Shown: positions 54,405 to 63,732, numbered from the stretch's first letter. The stretch: DNA of 64,000 bases from Microbacterium paraoxydans (GCF_018224615.1 NZ_JAGTUK010000002.1:248001-312000); one strand, 5' to 3'. The notes: a model not told the origin generated them from the sequence alone. Numbers and translations: made by a program.

Positions 54405-56314
54405 TGCGGACGAGGCGGATGACGGTCGGCCAGGCCCTGGTCGAGTTCCTGGCGCAGCAGTGGACGGTGGACGGCGAGCACCGCGAGCGCACGATCCCCG
54501 GCATGTTCGGCATCTTCGGGCACGGCAACGTCGCCGGCCTCGGGCAGGCGCTGCAGCAGTACAACCTCGACCGCCCCGAGCTGATGCCGTATCACCAGGC
54601 GCGCAACGAGCAGGCGATGGTGCACCAGGCGGTGGGGTTCGCGCGCATGCACCGGCGTCGCGCGACGTTCGCGAGCACGGCCTCCGTCGGCCCCGGCGCC
54701 ACGAACATGCTCACGGGTGCCGCCCTGGCCACGACGAACCGCCTGCCCGCGCTGCTGCTGCCGAGCGACACGTTCGCCACGCGGGTCGCCGACCCCGTGC
54801 TGCAGCAGCTGGAGCGGCCGCACGACATCGGGCTCACGGTCAACGACGCGTTCCGCCCGGTGTCGGTGTTCTTCGATCGGGTGCAGCGACCGGAGCAGCT
54901 GTTCTCGGTGGCGCTGGCGGCGCTGCGCGTGCTGACCGATCCCGCGGAGACCGGGGCGGTGACGATCGCGCTGCCGGAGGATGTGCAGGCCGAGGCGCTG
55001 GACGTGCCGGTCGAGTTCCTGCAGGAGCGGGAGTGGCACGTGCGGCGTCCGCTGCCGGAGCGGGGGCCGCTCGCCCGGGCGGTCGCGGCGATCCGCGGCG
55101 CCCGTCGTCCGTTCCTCGTGGCGGGCGGCGGCGTGCTGTACTCGGAGGCCGAGCGGGCGCTGCGGGAGTTCGTGGAGGTGACGGGCATCCCGGTGGGCAC
55201 GACGCAGGCGGGTGGCGGCTCGCTGCCGTGGGATCACCCGCAGTACCTCGGCGGGATCGGCGCGACGGGCTCGACCGCGGCGAATCGGCTCGCGGCGCAG
55301 GCCGATGTGATCATCGGTGTGGGCACGCGGTACAGCGACTTCACGACGGCGTCGCGGTCGGCGTTCCAGCACCCGGACGCGGTGTTCGTGAACGTGAACG
55401 TGGCCCCGTTCGACGCCTACAAGCACGGCACGCAGCTGCCGCTCGTCGCGGATGCGCGCGAGGCGCTGGAGGCCCTGACGGCGGAGCTGCGGGAGGCGCG
55501 TGTGCGCACGGAGCTCTCGGCGGAGGCGGCGGCCGAGAAGCGGGAGTGGGACGCGGTCGTCGATGCCGCCCTGGCACCGTCCGGCCGGGAGCTGCCCGGC
55601 CAGCCGGAGATCATCGGAGCGGTGCGGGCGGAGGTGGCCGATGAGGACGTGATCGTGCAGGCGGCCGGATCGCTGCCCGGCGACCTGCACAAGCTGTGGC
55701 GCGTCAGCGACCCGCTCGGCTACCACGTGGAGTATGCGTTCTCCACGATGGGCTACGAGATCGCGGGCGGTCTCGGGGTCAAGCGTGGCCTGGAGGCGGC
55801 GGGCGACGACCGCGACGTGGTGGTGATGGTGGGCGACGGCTCCTACCTCATGCTCAGCTCGGAGCTGGCGACCGCGGTGGCGGAGGGCATCAAGCTCATC
55901 GTGGTGCTGATCCAGAACCAGGGCTTCGCGTCGATCGGGCACCTGTCCGAGACGGTGGGCTCGGAGCGCTTCGGCACCAAGTACCGGCGGTACGACGCGG
56001 CGACGCGGGACTTCGGACGCGGCGAGGTGCTGCCGGTGGACCTGGCGATGAACGCGCGCAGCTACGGCGTGGAGGTGATCGAGGTCGCGCCGGGGCCGTC
56101 CGTGATCGAGGAGCTGCGGGCGGCGGTGCGGGCCGCGAAGGCCGCGCCGGGCACGACGGTGATCCACGTGGAGAGCGACCCGACGGTGTACGCGCCCGAC
56201 GGCGAGGGCTGGTGGGACGTGCCGGTCGCCGAGGTGGCTGCGACCGACTCTGCTCGCCGGGCCCGGGCGGAGTACGAGCGCCAGCGCACGGCGCAGCGCC
56301 CGCTGCTGGGCTGA
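54404..56314 (+). CDS. iolD: 3D-(3,5/4)-trihydroxycyclohexane-1,2-dione hydrolase
   Basis: A 636-residue thiamine-diphosphate enzyme opening the inositol ring product. [34 protein letters not shown] (conserved Glu) and the ThDP motif from [15 protein letters not shown] to IQNQGF are diagnostic. The central domain has [20 protein letters not shown] lies 7 bases before the ATG. Last gene of the inositol block; a 6-bp hairpin (56315-56329) follows. Confidence 0.94.
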   Translation: MRTRRMTVGQALVEFLAQQWTVDGEHRERTIPGMFGIFGHGNVAGLGQALQQYNLDRPELMPYHQARNEQAMVHQAVGFARMHRRRATFASTASVGPGATNMLTGAALATTNRLPALLLPSDTFATRVADPVLQQLERPHDIGLTVNDAFRPVSVFFDRVQRPEQLFSVALAALRVLTDPAETGAVTIALPEDVQAEALDVPVEFLQEREWHVRRPLPERGPLARAVAAIRGARRPFLVAGGGVLYSEAERALREFVEVTGIPVGTTQAGGGSLPWDHPQYLGGIGATGSTAANRLAAQADVIIGVGTRYSDFTTASRSAFQHPDAVFVNVNVAPFDAYKHGTQLPLVADAREALEALTAELREARVRTELSAEAAAEKREWDAVVDAALAPSGRELPGQPEIIGAVRAEVADEDVIVQAAGSLPGDLHKLWRVSDPLGYHVEYAFSTMGYEIAGGLGVKRGLEAAGDDRDVVVMVGDGSYLMLSSELATAVAEGIKLIVVLIQNQGFASIGHLSETVGSERFGTKYRRYDAATRDFGRGEVLPVDLAMNARSYGVEVIEVAPGPSVIEELRAAVRAAKAAPGTTVIHVESDPTVYAPDGEGWWDVPVAEVAATDSARRARAEYERQRTAQRPLLG

Positions 56315-56354
56315 GGGCGGCCTCCGCCCCAGGCGCCTCCCATCCGGTCGCCAG

Positions 56355-56360
56355 TATCCT
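56355..56360 (+). promoter_or_regulatory. Candidate -10 (TATCCT) of rlmN
   Basis: TATCCT ends 6 bases before the rlmN ATG; the six bases are GGAGGG. Either a leaderless start or a very short leader. Confidence 0.4.
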
Positions 56361-56366
56361 GGAGGG

Positions 56367-57656
56367 ATGACCGAGAACCCCCGCACGCGCGAGACGCGCC
56401 CACAGGCAGCGCCCGCGTCGTCCCGCTCGGGGGCGATCCGCGAGACCCGCGCCCCCCAGGTGCGCCCGAAGACCGAGGGCTGGACGCAGCAGAAGGATGC
56501 CGAGGGGCGTCCGCTGCTGCAGTTCGCGAGCCCGAAGCGCGGCAAGCCGCCGGTGCACCTGGCCGACCTCACCCCGGCCGAGCGGATCGAGAAGGTGAAG
56601 GAGCTGGGCCTGCCCGGCTTCCGCGCCAAGCAGCTCGCGACCCACTACTTCCGTCACTACACGTCCGACCCGGCGGAGATGACCGACCTCCCGGCGGGCA
56701 TCCGCGAGGAGCTGGTCGCCGGCATGCTCCCGCCGCTGATGACGGAGGTGCGCCGCCTGGAGACCGACCGCGGCGACACGATCAAGTTCCTGTGGCGGCT
56801 GCACGACGGTGCGCTGGTCGAGTCAGTGCTCATGCGCTACCCGGGCCGGATCACGCTGTGCGTGTCGAGCCAGGCGGGATGCGGCATGAACTGCCCGTTC
56901 TGCGCGACGGGGCAGGCGGGGCTGACGCGCAACATGTCGACCGCCGAGATCGTGGAGCAGATCGTGCGGGCCAACCGGGCGATCGCGAACGGCGAGCTGG
57001 GCGGCAAGAAGCGCGACGATCACAGCATGGAGCGCGTGTCGAACATCGTCTTCATGGGGATGGGCGAGCCGCTCGCGAACTACAAGCGCGTGATGGACGC
57101 GGTGCGCACGATGGTGGCCCCGCAGCCCGACGGCCTCGGCATGAGCGCGCGCGGCATCACGGTGTCGACGGTCGGGCTGGTGCCGGCGATCAAGAAGCTG
57201 GCCGACGAGAACATCCCGGTCACGTTCGCGCTGTCGCTGCACGCGCCGGACGACCACCTGCGCGACGAGCTGATCCCGGTCAATTCGCGCTGGAAGGTCG
57301 ACGAGGCCCTCGATGCGGCCTACGGCTACTACGCCAAGACGGGTCGCCGCGTGTCGATCGAGTATGCGCTGATCAAGGACATGAACGACCACGCCTGGCG
57401 GGCCGATCTCCTCGCGGAGAAGCTCAACCAGCGCGGGCGGGGCTGGGTGCACGTGAACCCGATCCCGCTGAACCCGACGCCCGGCTCGATCTGGACGTCG
57501 TCGGAGAAGGACGTGCAGGACGAGTTCGTGCGCCGGCTCAACGACGCCGGCATCCCGACGACCCTTCGCGACACCCGCGGCAAGGAGATCGACGGCGCGT
57601 GCGGTCAGCTGGTCGCGACGACGGAGGACGAGGCCGCCTCGGCCGCGATGGCCTGA
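56367..57656 (+). CDS. rlmN: 23S rRNA (A2503-C2)/tRNA (A37-C2) methyltransferase
   Basis: A 429-residue radical-SAM enzyme. [17 protein letters not shown] gives the CxxxCxxC cluster motif, with [18 protein letters not shown] and [19 protein letters not shown] as further family segments. The second catalytic Cys is in EIDGACGQL. It methylates C2 of adenine 2503 in 23S rRNA and of A37 in some tRNAs. The N-terminal about 50 residues are a basic extension. The 3' end overlaps the convergent oxidoreductase gene by 52 bp. Confidence 0.95.
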   Translation: MTENPRTRETRPQAAPASSRSGAIRETRAPQVRPKTEGWTQQKDAEGRPLLQFASPKRGKPPVHLADLTPAERIEKVKELGLPGFRAKQLATHYFRHYTSDPAEMTDLPAGIREELVAGMLPPLMTEVRRLETDRGDTIKFLWRLHDGALVESVLMRYPGRITLCVSSQAGCGMNCPFCATGQAGLTRNMSTAEIVEQIVRANRAIANGELGGKKRDDHSMERVSNIVFMGMGEPLANYKRVMDAVRTMVAPQPDGLGMSARGITVSTVGLVPAIKKLADENIPVTFALSLHAPDDHLRDELIPVNSRWKVDEALDAAYGYYAKTGRRVSIEYALIKDMNDHAWRADLLAEKLNQRGRGWVHVNPIPLNPTPGSIWTSSEKDVQDEFVRRLNDAGIPTTLRDTRGKEIDGACGQLVATTEDEAASAAMA

Positions 57657-58228
57657 CTCCCGCCCTCGCGCCGCGCGTCGATGCGGCCGAGCGTGTCGGC
57701 GCGGTCGAGCCACCGCTCGATCACCGCGGCGTCGGCGTTCTTGACGCCGAGCATGCGGGTCGTGCGCACCGCGCGGATGCCGCAGAACCGCAGGGTGTTG
57801 CGAGCGACGTGGCTCTGCGCGGGCAGGCCGGTGAAGGGGGCCGCGTACCAGGGGGTGTCTGCGAGCAGCAGGAGGCGTCCGCGGCGGGCGGTCAGCAGGC
57901 CCTCGGGCAGCCCGCGCTTCGTGTAGCGGTACTCCTGCTGCGGCAGGAGCGCCCGGTCGAAGAAGCCCTTGAGCAGCGCGGGCACGGAGCCCCACCAGAG
58001 CGGGGTCGCGATCACGACCGTGTCGGCGGCGGCGAGCGCGGCCTTGGCGTCGGCGAGGTCGGGCTCGAGCGGCATGCGCTCGCGGTAGCCGAACCGCAGG
58101 TGGGGGTCGTAGTCGAGGTCGCGCAGGGCGATCACCCGCGCGTCGCCGTGACCGAGGGCGTAGCGGCGGGCCAGCGCCGCGGTGAGGGAGCGGGGATCGG
58201 GGTGGCCGTCGATCACGAGAGCGGTCAT
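57605..58228 (-). CDS. Flavodoxin-fold NAD(P)H oxidoreductase
   Basis: A 207-residue flavoprotein of the NQO1/KefF-like family: [18 protein letters not shown] near the start, [21 protein letters not shown] (flavin loop) and [20 protein letters not shown]. Such enzymes reduce quinones or other electrophiles. It is divergent from a TetR regulator over a two-site operator, so probably induced by its toxic substrate. The last about 17 codons overlap rlmN; homologues end near there, so the overlap may be real or the C-terminus extended. Confidence 0.88.
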   Translation of the reverse strand: MTALVIDGHPDPRSLTAALARRYALGHGDARVIALRDLDYDPHLRFGYRERMPLEPDLADAKAALAAADTVVIATPLWWGSVPALLKGFFDRALLPQQEYRYTKRGLPEGLLTARRGRLLLLADTPWYAAPFTGLPAQSHVARNTLRFCGIRAVRTTRMLGVKNADAAVIERWLDRADTLGRIDARREGGSQAIAAEAASSSVVATS

Positions 58229-58236
58229 GTCTGGTT

Positions 58237-58279
58237 CCTATCTGGACAGTGTCAACCTGTTGGACACTGTCAAGATAGG
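58237..58279. promoter_or_regulatory. Two-site operator between oxidoreductase and TetR genes
   Basis: CCTATCTGGACAGTGTC (58237-58253) and GACACTGTCAAGATAGG (58263-58279) are inverted copies differing at one base. Inside them TGGACA-N-TGTCAA occurs twice (58243-58255, 58261-58273), 18 bp apart, each a near-palindrome. This fits two TetR dimers on one face-shifted site. Confidence 0.7.
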
Positions 58280-58293
58280 AGAGGATGTTGCTC

Positions 58294-58866
58294 ATGTCAA
58301 GTTCGAAGGACGGCTACCACCACGGCGACCTCGCCCGCGCGCTCGAAGACGCCGCCATGCAGCTGCTCGAACGCATGCCCGCCGCGGAGATCAGCCTGCG
58401 CGAGGTCGCGCGCGCCGCGAACGTGAGCCACAACGCCCCCTACCACCACTTCTCCGACCGGCTCGGACTGCTCAAGGCGCTGGCCGAGCGCAGCATGACC
58501 GAACTGCTGGCCCGCGTGCGCACCGCGGCCGAGCACGCGCCGGACGCCCGGGCCGCGCTCGCCGAGGGAGGCGCCGCGTACATCCGTTTCGCGGTCGAGC
58601 ACCCGCATGCCTTCGACGCCGTGTACGACCCCACGGTGTGCGTGCCCGGCTCGCCCACCGCGACCATGGCTCCGCTGATCGACGCGCTCGAAGCCGTGCT
58701 CGCCGAGGGTGCCGCAGCCGTCGGGCTCGATCGCCCGGGCGACGTCGTGGCGGTGTGGGGTCTCATCCACGGGCTGGGCACTCTCGCCGCCGCGGGGCAC
58801 TTCACCCTGGACGACGGTCTCGCCGCCTACGCCTCGGCGCTCGATCGCCTCGTCCCCGCCCGCTGA
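58294..58866 (+). CDS. TetR family regulator
   Basis: A 190-residue repressor. The N-terminal helix-turn-helix is DGYHHGDLARALEDAAMQLLE... with REVARAANVSHNAPYHHFSDR as turn and recognition helix; the C-terminal ligand domain is the WHG type (VWGLIHGLGTLAAAGHF). The ATG at 58294 has GGAGAGG 9 bases upstream; one at 58285 is too close to it. It likely represses the divergent oxidoreductase and itself. Confidence 0.9.
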   Translation: MSSSKDGYHHGDLARALEDAAMQLLERMPAAEISLREVARAANVSHNAPYHHFSDRLGLLKALAERSMTELLARVRTAAEHAPDARAALAEGGAAYIRFAVEHPHAFDAVYDPTVCVPGSPTATMAPLIDALEAVLAEGAAAVGLDRPGDVVAVWGLIHGLGTLAAAGHFTLDDGLAAYASALDRLVPAR

Positions 58867-58936
58867 GCCGCGGCACCGGGCCCGTCTCCCGGCTCGCTCT
58901 CCGGTGATGTCCACGGGACGCACAGGCGGGATTCCG

Positions 58937-58942
58937 TAGATT
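58937..58942 (+). promoter_or_regulatory. Candidate -10 (TAGATT) of the DUF4407 gene
   Basis: TAGATT ends 6 bases before the ATG at 58949; no ribosome-binding site intervenes. Leaderless geometry. Confidence 0.4.
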
Positions 58943-58948
58943 ATCGGG

Positions 58949-60427
58949 ATGCCCTATTCCGCCCATCGCCCGGGTCGCTTCGACTCGCAGGGTCGGATCA
59001 TCCTCGACGGCGACCCGAACGCCGAGACGGACGACCTCGACTTCCTGCGCGAGTTCGAGCCGACGGGAGCCGAGCCCGAGCCGTTCATCGACGCCCCGTC
59101 GCGGCGCCCCGAGACCGCGACAGCGACCGACGAGAACCAGGACGCCGACCCCGTCGACGAGGAGCCGCCGGCCCGCGCGCGTCGCCCCCGCCGCCACCGC
59201 CGTCGCCGCACCACGGCCGAGCGCCTGCGCGCGCTGGCGATCCTCGGCGGCGCCGAGGGCGAGATCCTCGACCGCGTGCCCGGTGAGACCCCGCGCTTCG
59301 TGCAGATGTTCTTCGTGCTTGCGGGCACCGCGCTGGTGTCGGCGATCTCCATGCTGTTCGCCCTCACCACCGGGGTGCAGGCAGCGATCTGGCTGGCGGT
59401 CCCGCTCGCGATCGTGTGGGCTCTCATCATCTTCAACCTCGACCGCTTCCTCACCTCGACCATGACGTCGACCAGGAACGTGTGGAAGCTCATCGGGCTG
59501 GCCATCCCGCGCGTGATCATGGCCGCGATCATCGGCTTCGTGGTGGCCGAGCCGCTCGTGCTGCAGATCTTCCACAACGACATCTCCCGCGAGGTCGCCG
59601 CGACCAACATCGTGCAGGCGCAGTCCGACCAGGAGGCCCTCGAGTCCGGTCCGGAGCGGAAGGCGCTCGACGCCGCATCCGAGCGGGTCTCGGCGCTCGA
59701 GAACCAGGCGGCGACGGGCATCGTCGCCGGCACCGACTCCTCCTCGGCGACTGAGTCGGCCGCGCAGTCGACCGTCGACGACCTCACCGCGAAGATGACC
59801 GCACAGCAGGCCGTGATCGATCAGGCGCGCGCGCTGTACCAGTGCGAGCTGACGGGCGAGGGTGCCGGCACGGTCCCCGGATGCACGGGCGTGAACGGCG
59901 AGGGCGCCAGCTCCCAGGCCGCCCAGGCACAGCTCAACGAGGCGCAGCAGACGTACGACGCCCTCGCGGCGCAGCTGCGCACCGCGAATGAGGAGCTCGC
60001 GGCGGCGGGCACCGCGGCGAAGGAGAACACCTCGTCGTCGGAGGCGCAGAACCGTCAGCAGGCGAAGGACGAGCTCCCCGCCGCACGCGAGACGTACGAC
60101 CAGGCGCTCGCGGCCTACAACGCCCGGGCCGATGCGGTGGCGCAGGGCAATGCGGGAGCGGTGGGCCTGCTCAGCCAGATCAGCGGGCTCAACCGGCTCA
60201 GCGAGAAGGAGCCCGCGATCCTGTGGGCGCACATCCTCATCGCGGCGCTGTTCTTCATGATCGAGCTGTTGCCGGTGCTGGTGAAGGTGCTCACGAGCTA
60301 CGGCGACCCGAGCCTGTACGAGAAGGCGCTCGCGATCCGCAGGCAGGTGGCGCTCGACCGGGTGACGGCGGAGGGCTTCCGCGACCGCGCCGACATCGTG
60401 ACGACGCCCGGCGCTCAAGCCACCTGA
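58949..60427 (+). CDS. DUF4407 membrane protein
   Basis: A 492-residue protein. A polar N-terminus (about 1-90) ends in an Arg-rich patch, then two membrane helices (about 118-160), a third (about 185-205), a long periplasmic-type helical insert (about 210-400, Ala/Gln/Glu-rich coiled-coil with two Cys at about 299 and 310), and a last helix (LWAHILIAALFFMIELLPVLVKVLT). This is the DUF4407 layout. Function unknown; the extracytoplasmic coiled coil suggests a structural or sensing role. Confidence 0.85.
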   Translation: MPYSAHRPGRFDSQGRIILDGDPNAETDDLDFLREFEPTGAEPEPFIDAPSRRPETATATDENQDADPVDEEPPARARRPRRHRRRRTTAERLRALAILGGAEGEILDRVPGETPRFVQMFFVLAGTALVSAISMLFALTTGVQAAIWLAVPLAIVWALIIFNLDRFLTSTMTSTRNVWKLIGLAIPRVIMAAIIGFVVAEPLVLQIFHNDISREVAATNIVQAQSDQEALESGPERKALDAASERVSALENQAATGIVAGTDSSSATESAAQSTVDDLTAKMTAQQAVIDQARALYQCELTGEGAGTVPGCTGVNGEGASSQAAQAQLNEAQQTYDALAAQLRTANEELAAAGTAAKENTSSSEAQNRQQAKDELPAARETYDQALAAYNARADAVAQGNAGAVGLLSQISGLNRLSEKEPAILWAHILIAALFFMIELLPVLVKVLTSYGDPSLYEKALAIRRQVALDRVTAEGFRDRADIVTTPGAQAT

Positions 60428-60444
60428 CGCTCAGGCCACCTGAC
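60413..60444. repeat. 16-bp tandem duplication spanning two convergent stops
   Basis: GCTCA[A/G]GCCACCTGAC occurs twice in tandem (60413-60428, 60429-60444). The first copy holds the TGA of the DUF4407 gene, the second holds the stop of the convergent small gene. Confidence 0.6.
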
Positions 60445-60772
60445 GCGCAGGCTCCGGCCGCATCTCTCGGGTGAGGGGTGCGGCCGCGTCGGTGCGAGCG
60501 GCGGCCGCAGCGAGCGTTTCGGCCACGGTGCGCTCCCGCAGCGCGGGGTCGGCGGCGGCCGCGGCGACGATCGAGCGGACGAGCGCGACCGCGGCGGGCG
60601 GGTGCGACCAGGTGCTTCCGGTCACCGCGGCCTCCAGTGCCGCGAGCGGCGGCAGGAGGGCGGGCTCGTCGAGCAGGCGGTCGTCGCTGAGGTGAGCGAG
60701 CACGTCGGTGATGGTCCAATTCGCCAGGATTGGCTCTCCGAGTGGCGTCGGGGTGGTGGCTGTGGTCCTCAT
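60431..60772 (-). CDS. Hypothetical protein
   Basis: A 113-residue Ala/Leu-rich soluble protein with helical pattern (ITDVLAHLSDDRLLDEPALLPPL, VALVRSIVAAAAADPALRERTVAETLAAA in parts). I do not recognise the family. The start is taken at ATG 60772, giving a 19-bp gap to the divergent MocR gene; an upstream in-frame ATG would run into that gene. Shared TGGTCC repeats suggest joint control with MocR. Confidence 0.55.
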   Translation of the reverse strand: MRTTATTPTPLGEPILANWTITDVLAHLSDDRLLDEPALLPPLAALEAAVTGSTWSHPPAAVALVRSIVAAAAADPALRERTVAETLAAAAARTDAAAPLTREMRPEPARQVA

Positions 60773-60831
60773 TGGTCCAGAATCGGGTCTCATGCAGAGC
60801 GAGGACAGGGCCAATGCGGCGTCAGTGGTCC
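60712..60831. promoter_or_regulatory. TGGTCC repeats around the MocR divergent promoter
   Basis: TGGTCC occurs at 60712, 60763, 60773 and 60826, all in the same direction; the middle two are 10 bp apart, one helical turn. Direct-repeat operators are known for MocR/GabR regulators. Some copies lie in coding sequence, so only the 60763/60773 pair is a strong candidate. Confidence 0.4.
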
Positions 60832-62369
60832 AGGGATCGGACCGCGACGGCCGTCACGAGGAGGAGAGCGGCGCGACCGTTCGCACCGAGCCGCTCGTGC
60901 GCTCGGGCGAGGTGTCGACCGCAGTCCTCGCGGCCCGGCTCGGCCGCTGGACCCAGGGCGACGGCACGCTCGCCACGCGACTCGCCGGTGCCATCGCGGC
61001 CCTGATCGCGGGCGGAGAACTGCGACCGGGCGACCGCCTGCCCGCCGAGCGCTCGCTCGCCGCGGCCGTGGCGGTGTCGCGCGGCACCGTGGTCGCGGCC
61101 TACGCCACCGCCGCCGAGCAGGGGCTGGTCGAGCGGCGCCAGGGCAGCGGCACCCGCGTGGTGGGAGTCGCGGTGCCGAGCCCGCCCAGCACGCGCCCCG
61201 GACGCGGCGAGGCGCTGTTCTCCGCCGTGCCCAACACGATCGACCTGCTGCGCACGGTGCCGCAGATCCCGGAGCCCGGCGTGCAGCTGATCCGCGACCA
61301 CAAGCCGCGCCTCGACCTCGCGCTGCTGCCCGAGACCGACCCCGCCGGACTGCCCGCCCTGCGCGAGCTCATCGCCCGGATGTACCGCGACGAGGGCACC
61401 CCCACCACGCCGGAGCAGATCCTGGTGACGCACGGCGCGCAGCAGGCGATCAGCCTGGTGGTCAACGCGCTGGTCGGCCCCGGCGACATCGTGCTCGCGG
61501 AGGAGATCACGTGGCCGGGCGTCACCGACAGCGTGAGCCTGCGCGGCGGCACGGTCCACGGTGTGCCGATGGGGGCGGACGGCCTCGACGTCGACGCGCT
61601 CGAGCGGGCGATCGCACGACTGCGCCCCGTGCTCATCGCCCTCAACCCGCACCACCAGAACCCCACCGGCACGCGGCTGCCGGCGGCGGCGCGCCATCGG
61701 GTCGCCGAGCTCGCCGCGCAGTACGGGGTGCCCGTGATCGAGGATCGCGTGGTGGCGGGCATCTCGTTCGACGGGGTAGTGCCGCCCACTCTCGCCGCGG
61801 AACGTCCCGATGCCCCGGTGCTGGTGGTGGAGTCGGTGTCGAAGTGGGCATGGGCGGGGCTGCGCATCGGATGGCTGCGCGCCGACCCCGTGCTGGTGCG
61901 GCGGCTGCGGGGGGCGCGCCAGCTCGCCGACCAGTCCACGAGCGTGCCGGGGCAGCTGCTCGCCCTCGACCTCATCGCTCACGCGACGGAACTGCGCCGC
62001 GCCAACAGCCGCATCCACCACGCGCGGCTGCGGCTGCTCGAGGAGCTGCTGGCCGAGCATCTGCCCGACTGGACGTATCGTGCGCCCCGCGGCGGGCTGT
62101 CACTGTGGGCCGAACTGCCCCGGGGCTCCGCGTCGGCGCTCGCCCGCGTGGCGGCGGCCCACGGGGTGTCGATCGCGGGCAGCGCGGCGTTCGCGGTCGC
62201 GGCGGCGGCGGACGATCACGTGCGGTTGCCGTTCACCGCTCCCGACGAGGTGCTCACGGAGGGGATCCGCCGTCTCGGGGTCGCGTGGCGGGAGTACCGC
62301 GACGACCTCGACGAGTTCCGTTCCGGGATGCCGGCACCCTCAGGCGTCGCGCGCCTCTCTGCGCGTTAG
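60792..62369 (+). CDS. MocR family regulator (GntR HTH fused to aminotransferase)
   Basis: A 525-residue protein. A GntR-type winged helix (about 65-125; LATRLAGAIAALIAGGELRPGDRLPAERSLAAAVAVSRGTVVAAY in parts) is joined to a fold-type-I aminotransferase-like domain. That domain contains the PLP lysine in VVESVSKWAWAGLRIGW, NPHHQNPTGTRLP, and an Asp in VIEDRVVAGISFDG. MocR proteins use PLP or its adducts as signals to control vitamin B6, GABA or amino-acid genes. The N-terminal about 60 residues are a polar extension. The target may be the divergent gene or the small downstream peptide. Confidence 0.9.
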   Translation: MQSEDRANAASVVQGSDRDGRHEEESGATVRTEPLVRSGEVSTAVLAARLGRWTQGDGTLATRLAGAIAALIAGGELRPGDRLPAERSLAAAVAVSRGTVVAAYATAAEQGLVERRQGSGTRVVGVAVPSPPSTRPGRGEALFSAVPNTIDLLRTVPQIPEPGVQLIRDHKPRLDLALLPETDPAGLPALRELIARMYRDEGTPTTPEQILVTHGAQQAISLVVNALVGPGDIVLAEEITWPGVTDSVSLRGGTVHGVPMGADGLDVDALERAIARLRPVLIALNPHHQNPTGTRLPAAARHRVAELAAQYGVPVIEDRVVAGISFDGVVPPTLAAERPDAPVLVVESVSKWAWAGLRIGWLRADPVLVRRLRGARQLADQSTSVPGQLLALDLIAHATELRRANSRIHHARLRLLEELLAEHLPDWTYRAPRGGLSLWAELPRGSASALARVAAAHGVSIAGSAAFAVAAAADDHVRLPFTAPDEVLTEGIRRLGVAWREYRDDLDEFRSGMPAPSGVARLSAR

Positions 62370-62418
62370 CGTCCTCGGGACCGCGGCCGTCCGGTCGCGG
62401 CCGACGAAAGGAGAAATC

Positions 62419-62508
62419 ATGACTCAGATCATCGCTCTGCTGTCCGCGGCGGGTGCCATGGGCGGTCTGCTCACCGCCCTGACCAACCTCTTCAGCGCCG
62501 GAGCGTGA
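62419..62508 (+). CDS. 29-residue hydrophobic peptide
   Basis: A small ORF with a near-perfect ribosome-binding site (AAAGGAG, 6-7 base spacing) 50 bp after the MocR gene. It encodes 29 residues starting MTQIIALLSAAGAMGG, with no charged residue, almost all Ala, Gly, Leu, Ile, Thr and Ser, enough for one membrane helix. A strong hairpin terminator follows after 28 bp. It may be a small membrane regulator, toxin-like peptide or secreted amphipathic peptide. I know of no named family. Confidence 0.55.
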   Translation: MTQIIALLSAAGAMGGLLTALTNLFSAGA

Positions 62509-62536
62509 CGGCGACCGGCGCGTGACGCCGGAACCC

Positions 62537-62571
62537 GGGGCACGCCATCGACTCGTTCGGTGGCGTGCCCC
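62537..62571. terminator. Terminator after the small peptide gene
   Basis: GGGGCACGCCA (62537-62547) pairs perfectly with TGGCGTGCCCC (62561-62571) over a 13-base loop. Confidence 0.7.
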
Positions 62572-62631
62572 TGGTGTGTCCGGTGCCGCCGGCGATGCGG
62601 TCGTTCCGCCCCACCCCCTCGCCCGCGCGGC

Positions 62632-62637
62632 TAGCGT
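62632..62637 (+). promoter_or_regulatory. Candidate -10 (TAGCGT) of the aldo/keto reductase gene
   Basis: TAGCGT ends 6 bases before the ATG at 62644; the intervening bases are GGAGGA. Confidence 0.4.
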
Positions 62638-62643
62638 GGAGGA

Positions 62644-63657
62644 ATGGTCAACTATCGCTATCTCGGCAACAGCGGTCTCAAGGTCTCGGAGATCACGTAC
62701 GGCAACTGGGTCACGCATGCCTCGCAGGTTGAGGACGACGCCGCCGTCAAGACCGTGCACGCCGCGCTCGATGCCGGCATCACCACGTTCGACACCGCCG
62801 ACACCTACGCCAACACGGCCGCCGAGGTCGTGCTCGGCAAAGCGCTCGAAGGGCAGCGCCGCGAGGGGCTCGAGATCTTCACCAAGGTCTACTTCCCGAC
62901 CGGACCGAAGGGCCCGAACGACACCGGCCTGAGCCGGAAGCACATCATGGAGTCGATCAACGGCTCGCTGAAGCGCCTCGGCACCGACTACGTCGACCTG
63001 TACCAGGCCCACCGCTTCGACTACGAGACCCCGCTGGAGGAGACCTTTCAGGCGTTCGCCGACATCGTCCGGCAGGGCAAGGCGCTCTACATCGGCGTCT
63101 CCGAGTGGACCGCGGAGCAGCTGCGCGCGGGACACGAGCTCGCCACGCAGCTCGGCATCCAGCTCATCTCGAACCAGCCGCAGTACTCGATGCTGTGGCG
63201 CGTGATCGAGGAGAAGGTCGTGCCGGCGTCGGAGGAGCTCGGCATCTCGCAGATCGTGTGGTCTCCCATGGCCCAGGGCGTCCTCAGCGGCAAGTACCTG
63301 CCGGGGCAGCCGGTGCCGGAGGGGTCGCGCGCGACCGACCAGCACTCGGGCGCGGGATTCATCAAGACCTTCCTGCGGGACGACATCCTCACCGCGGTGC
63401 AGCGCCTCGCGCCGATCGCGGAGCAGGCCGGGCTCACGATGCCGCAGCTCGCGATCGCGTGGGTGCTGCAGAACCCGAACGTGGCGGCCGCCCTGGTCGG
63501 CGCCTCGCGTCCGGAGCAGCTCGCCGACACGGTCAAGGCCTCGGGAGTGACGCTCGACGCCGACACCCTGGCCGCGATCGACGAGGCTCTGGGCGACACG
63601 GTCAACCGCGACGCCGAGCACACGTACTCCGTCTCCCCGAAGAGCCGTCTGGTCTGA
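62644..63657 (+). CDS. Aldo/keto reductase, Kv-beta-like
   Basis: A 337-residue NADPH-dependent barrel. The catalytic set is Asp about 50 and Tyr about 55 (FDTADTY), Lys about 81 (FTKVYF) and His about 123 (YQAHRFD). SNQPQYSMLWR, VWSPMAQGVLSGKY and ALVGASRPEQLADTVKASGV place it in the potassium-channel beta/YghZ-like AKR group. It reduces aldehydes or ketones; no specific partner gene. Convergent with the permease gene across a terminator. Confidence 0.92.
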   Translation: MVNYRYLGNSGLKVSEITYGNWVTHASQVEDDAAVKTVHAALDAGITTFDTADTYANTAAEVVLGKALEGQRREGLEIFTKVYFPTGPKGPNDTGLSRKHIMESINGSLKRLGTDYVDLYQAHRFDYETPLEETFQAFADIVRQGKALYIGVSEWTAEQLRAGHELATQLGIQLISNQPQYSMLWRVIEEKVVPASEELGISQIVWSPMAQGVLSGKYLPGQPVPEGSRATDQHSGAGFIKTFLRDDILTAVQRLAPIAEQAGLTMPQLAIAWVLQNPNVAAALVGASRPEQLADTVKASGVTLDADTLAAIDEALGDTVNRDAEHTYSVSPKSRLV

Positions 63658-63672
63658 GCCGACCGCACAACC

Positions 63673-63713
63673 GGAAGACCCCCTCGCGCCGGTTCCGGCG
63701 GAGGGGGTCTTCC
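63673..63713. terminator. Bidirectional terminator hairpin
   Basis: A perfect 13-bp stem, GGAAGACCCCCTC (63673-63685) with GAGGGGGTCTTCC (63701-63713), between convergent genes. Confidence 0.8.
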
Positions 63714-63732
63714 TGTGGGCGGCGCGGGGCGG

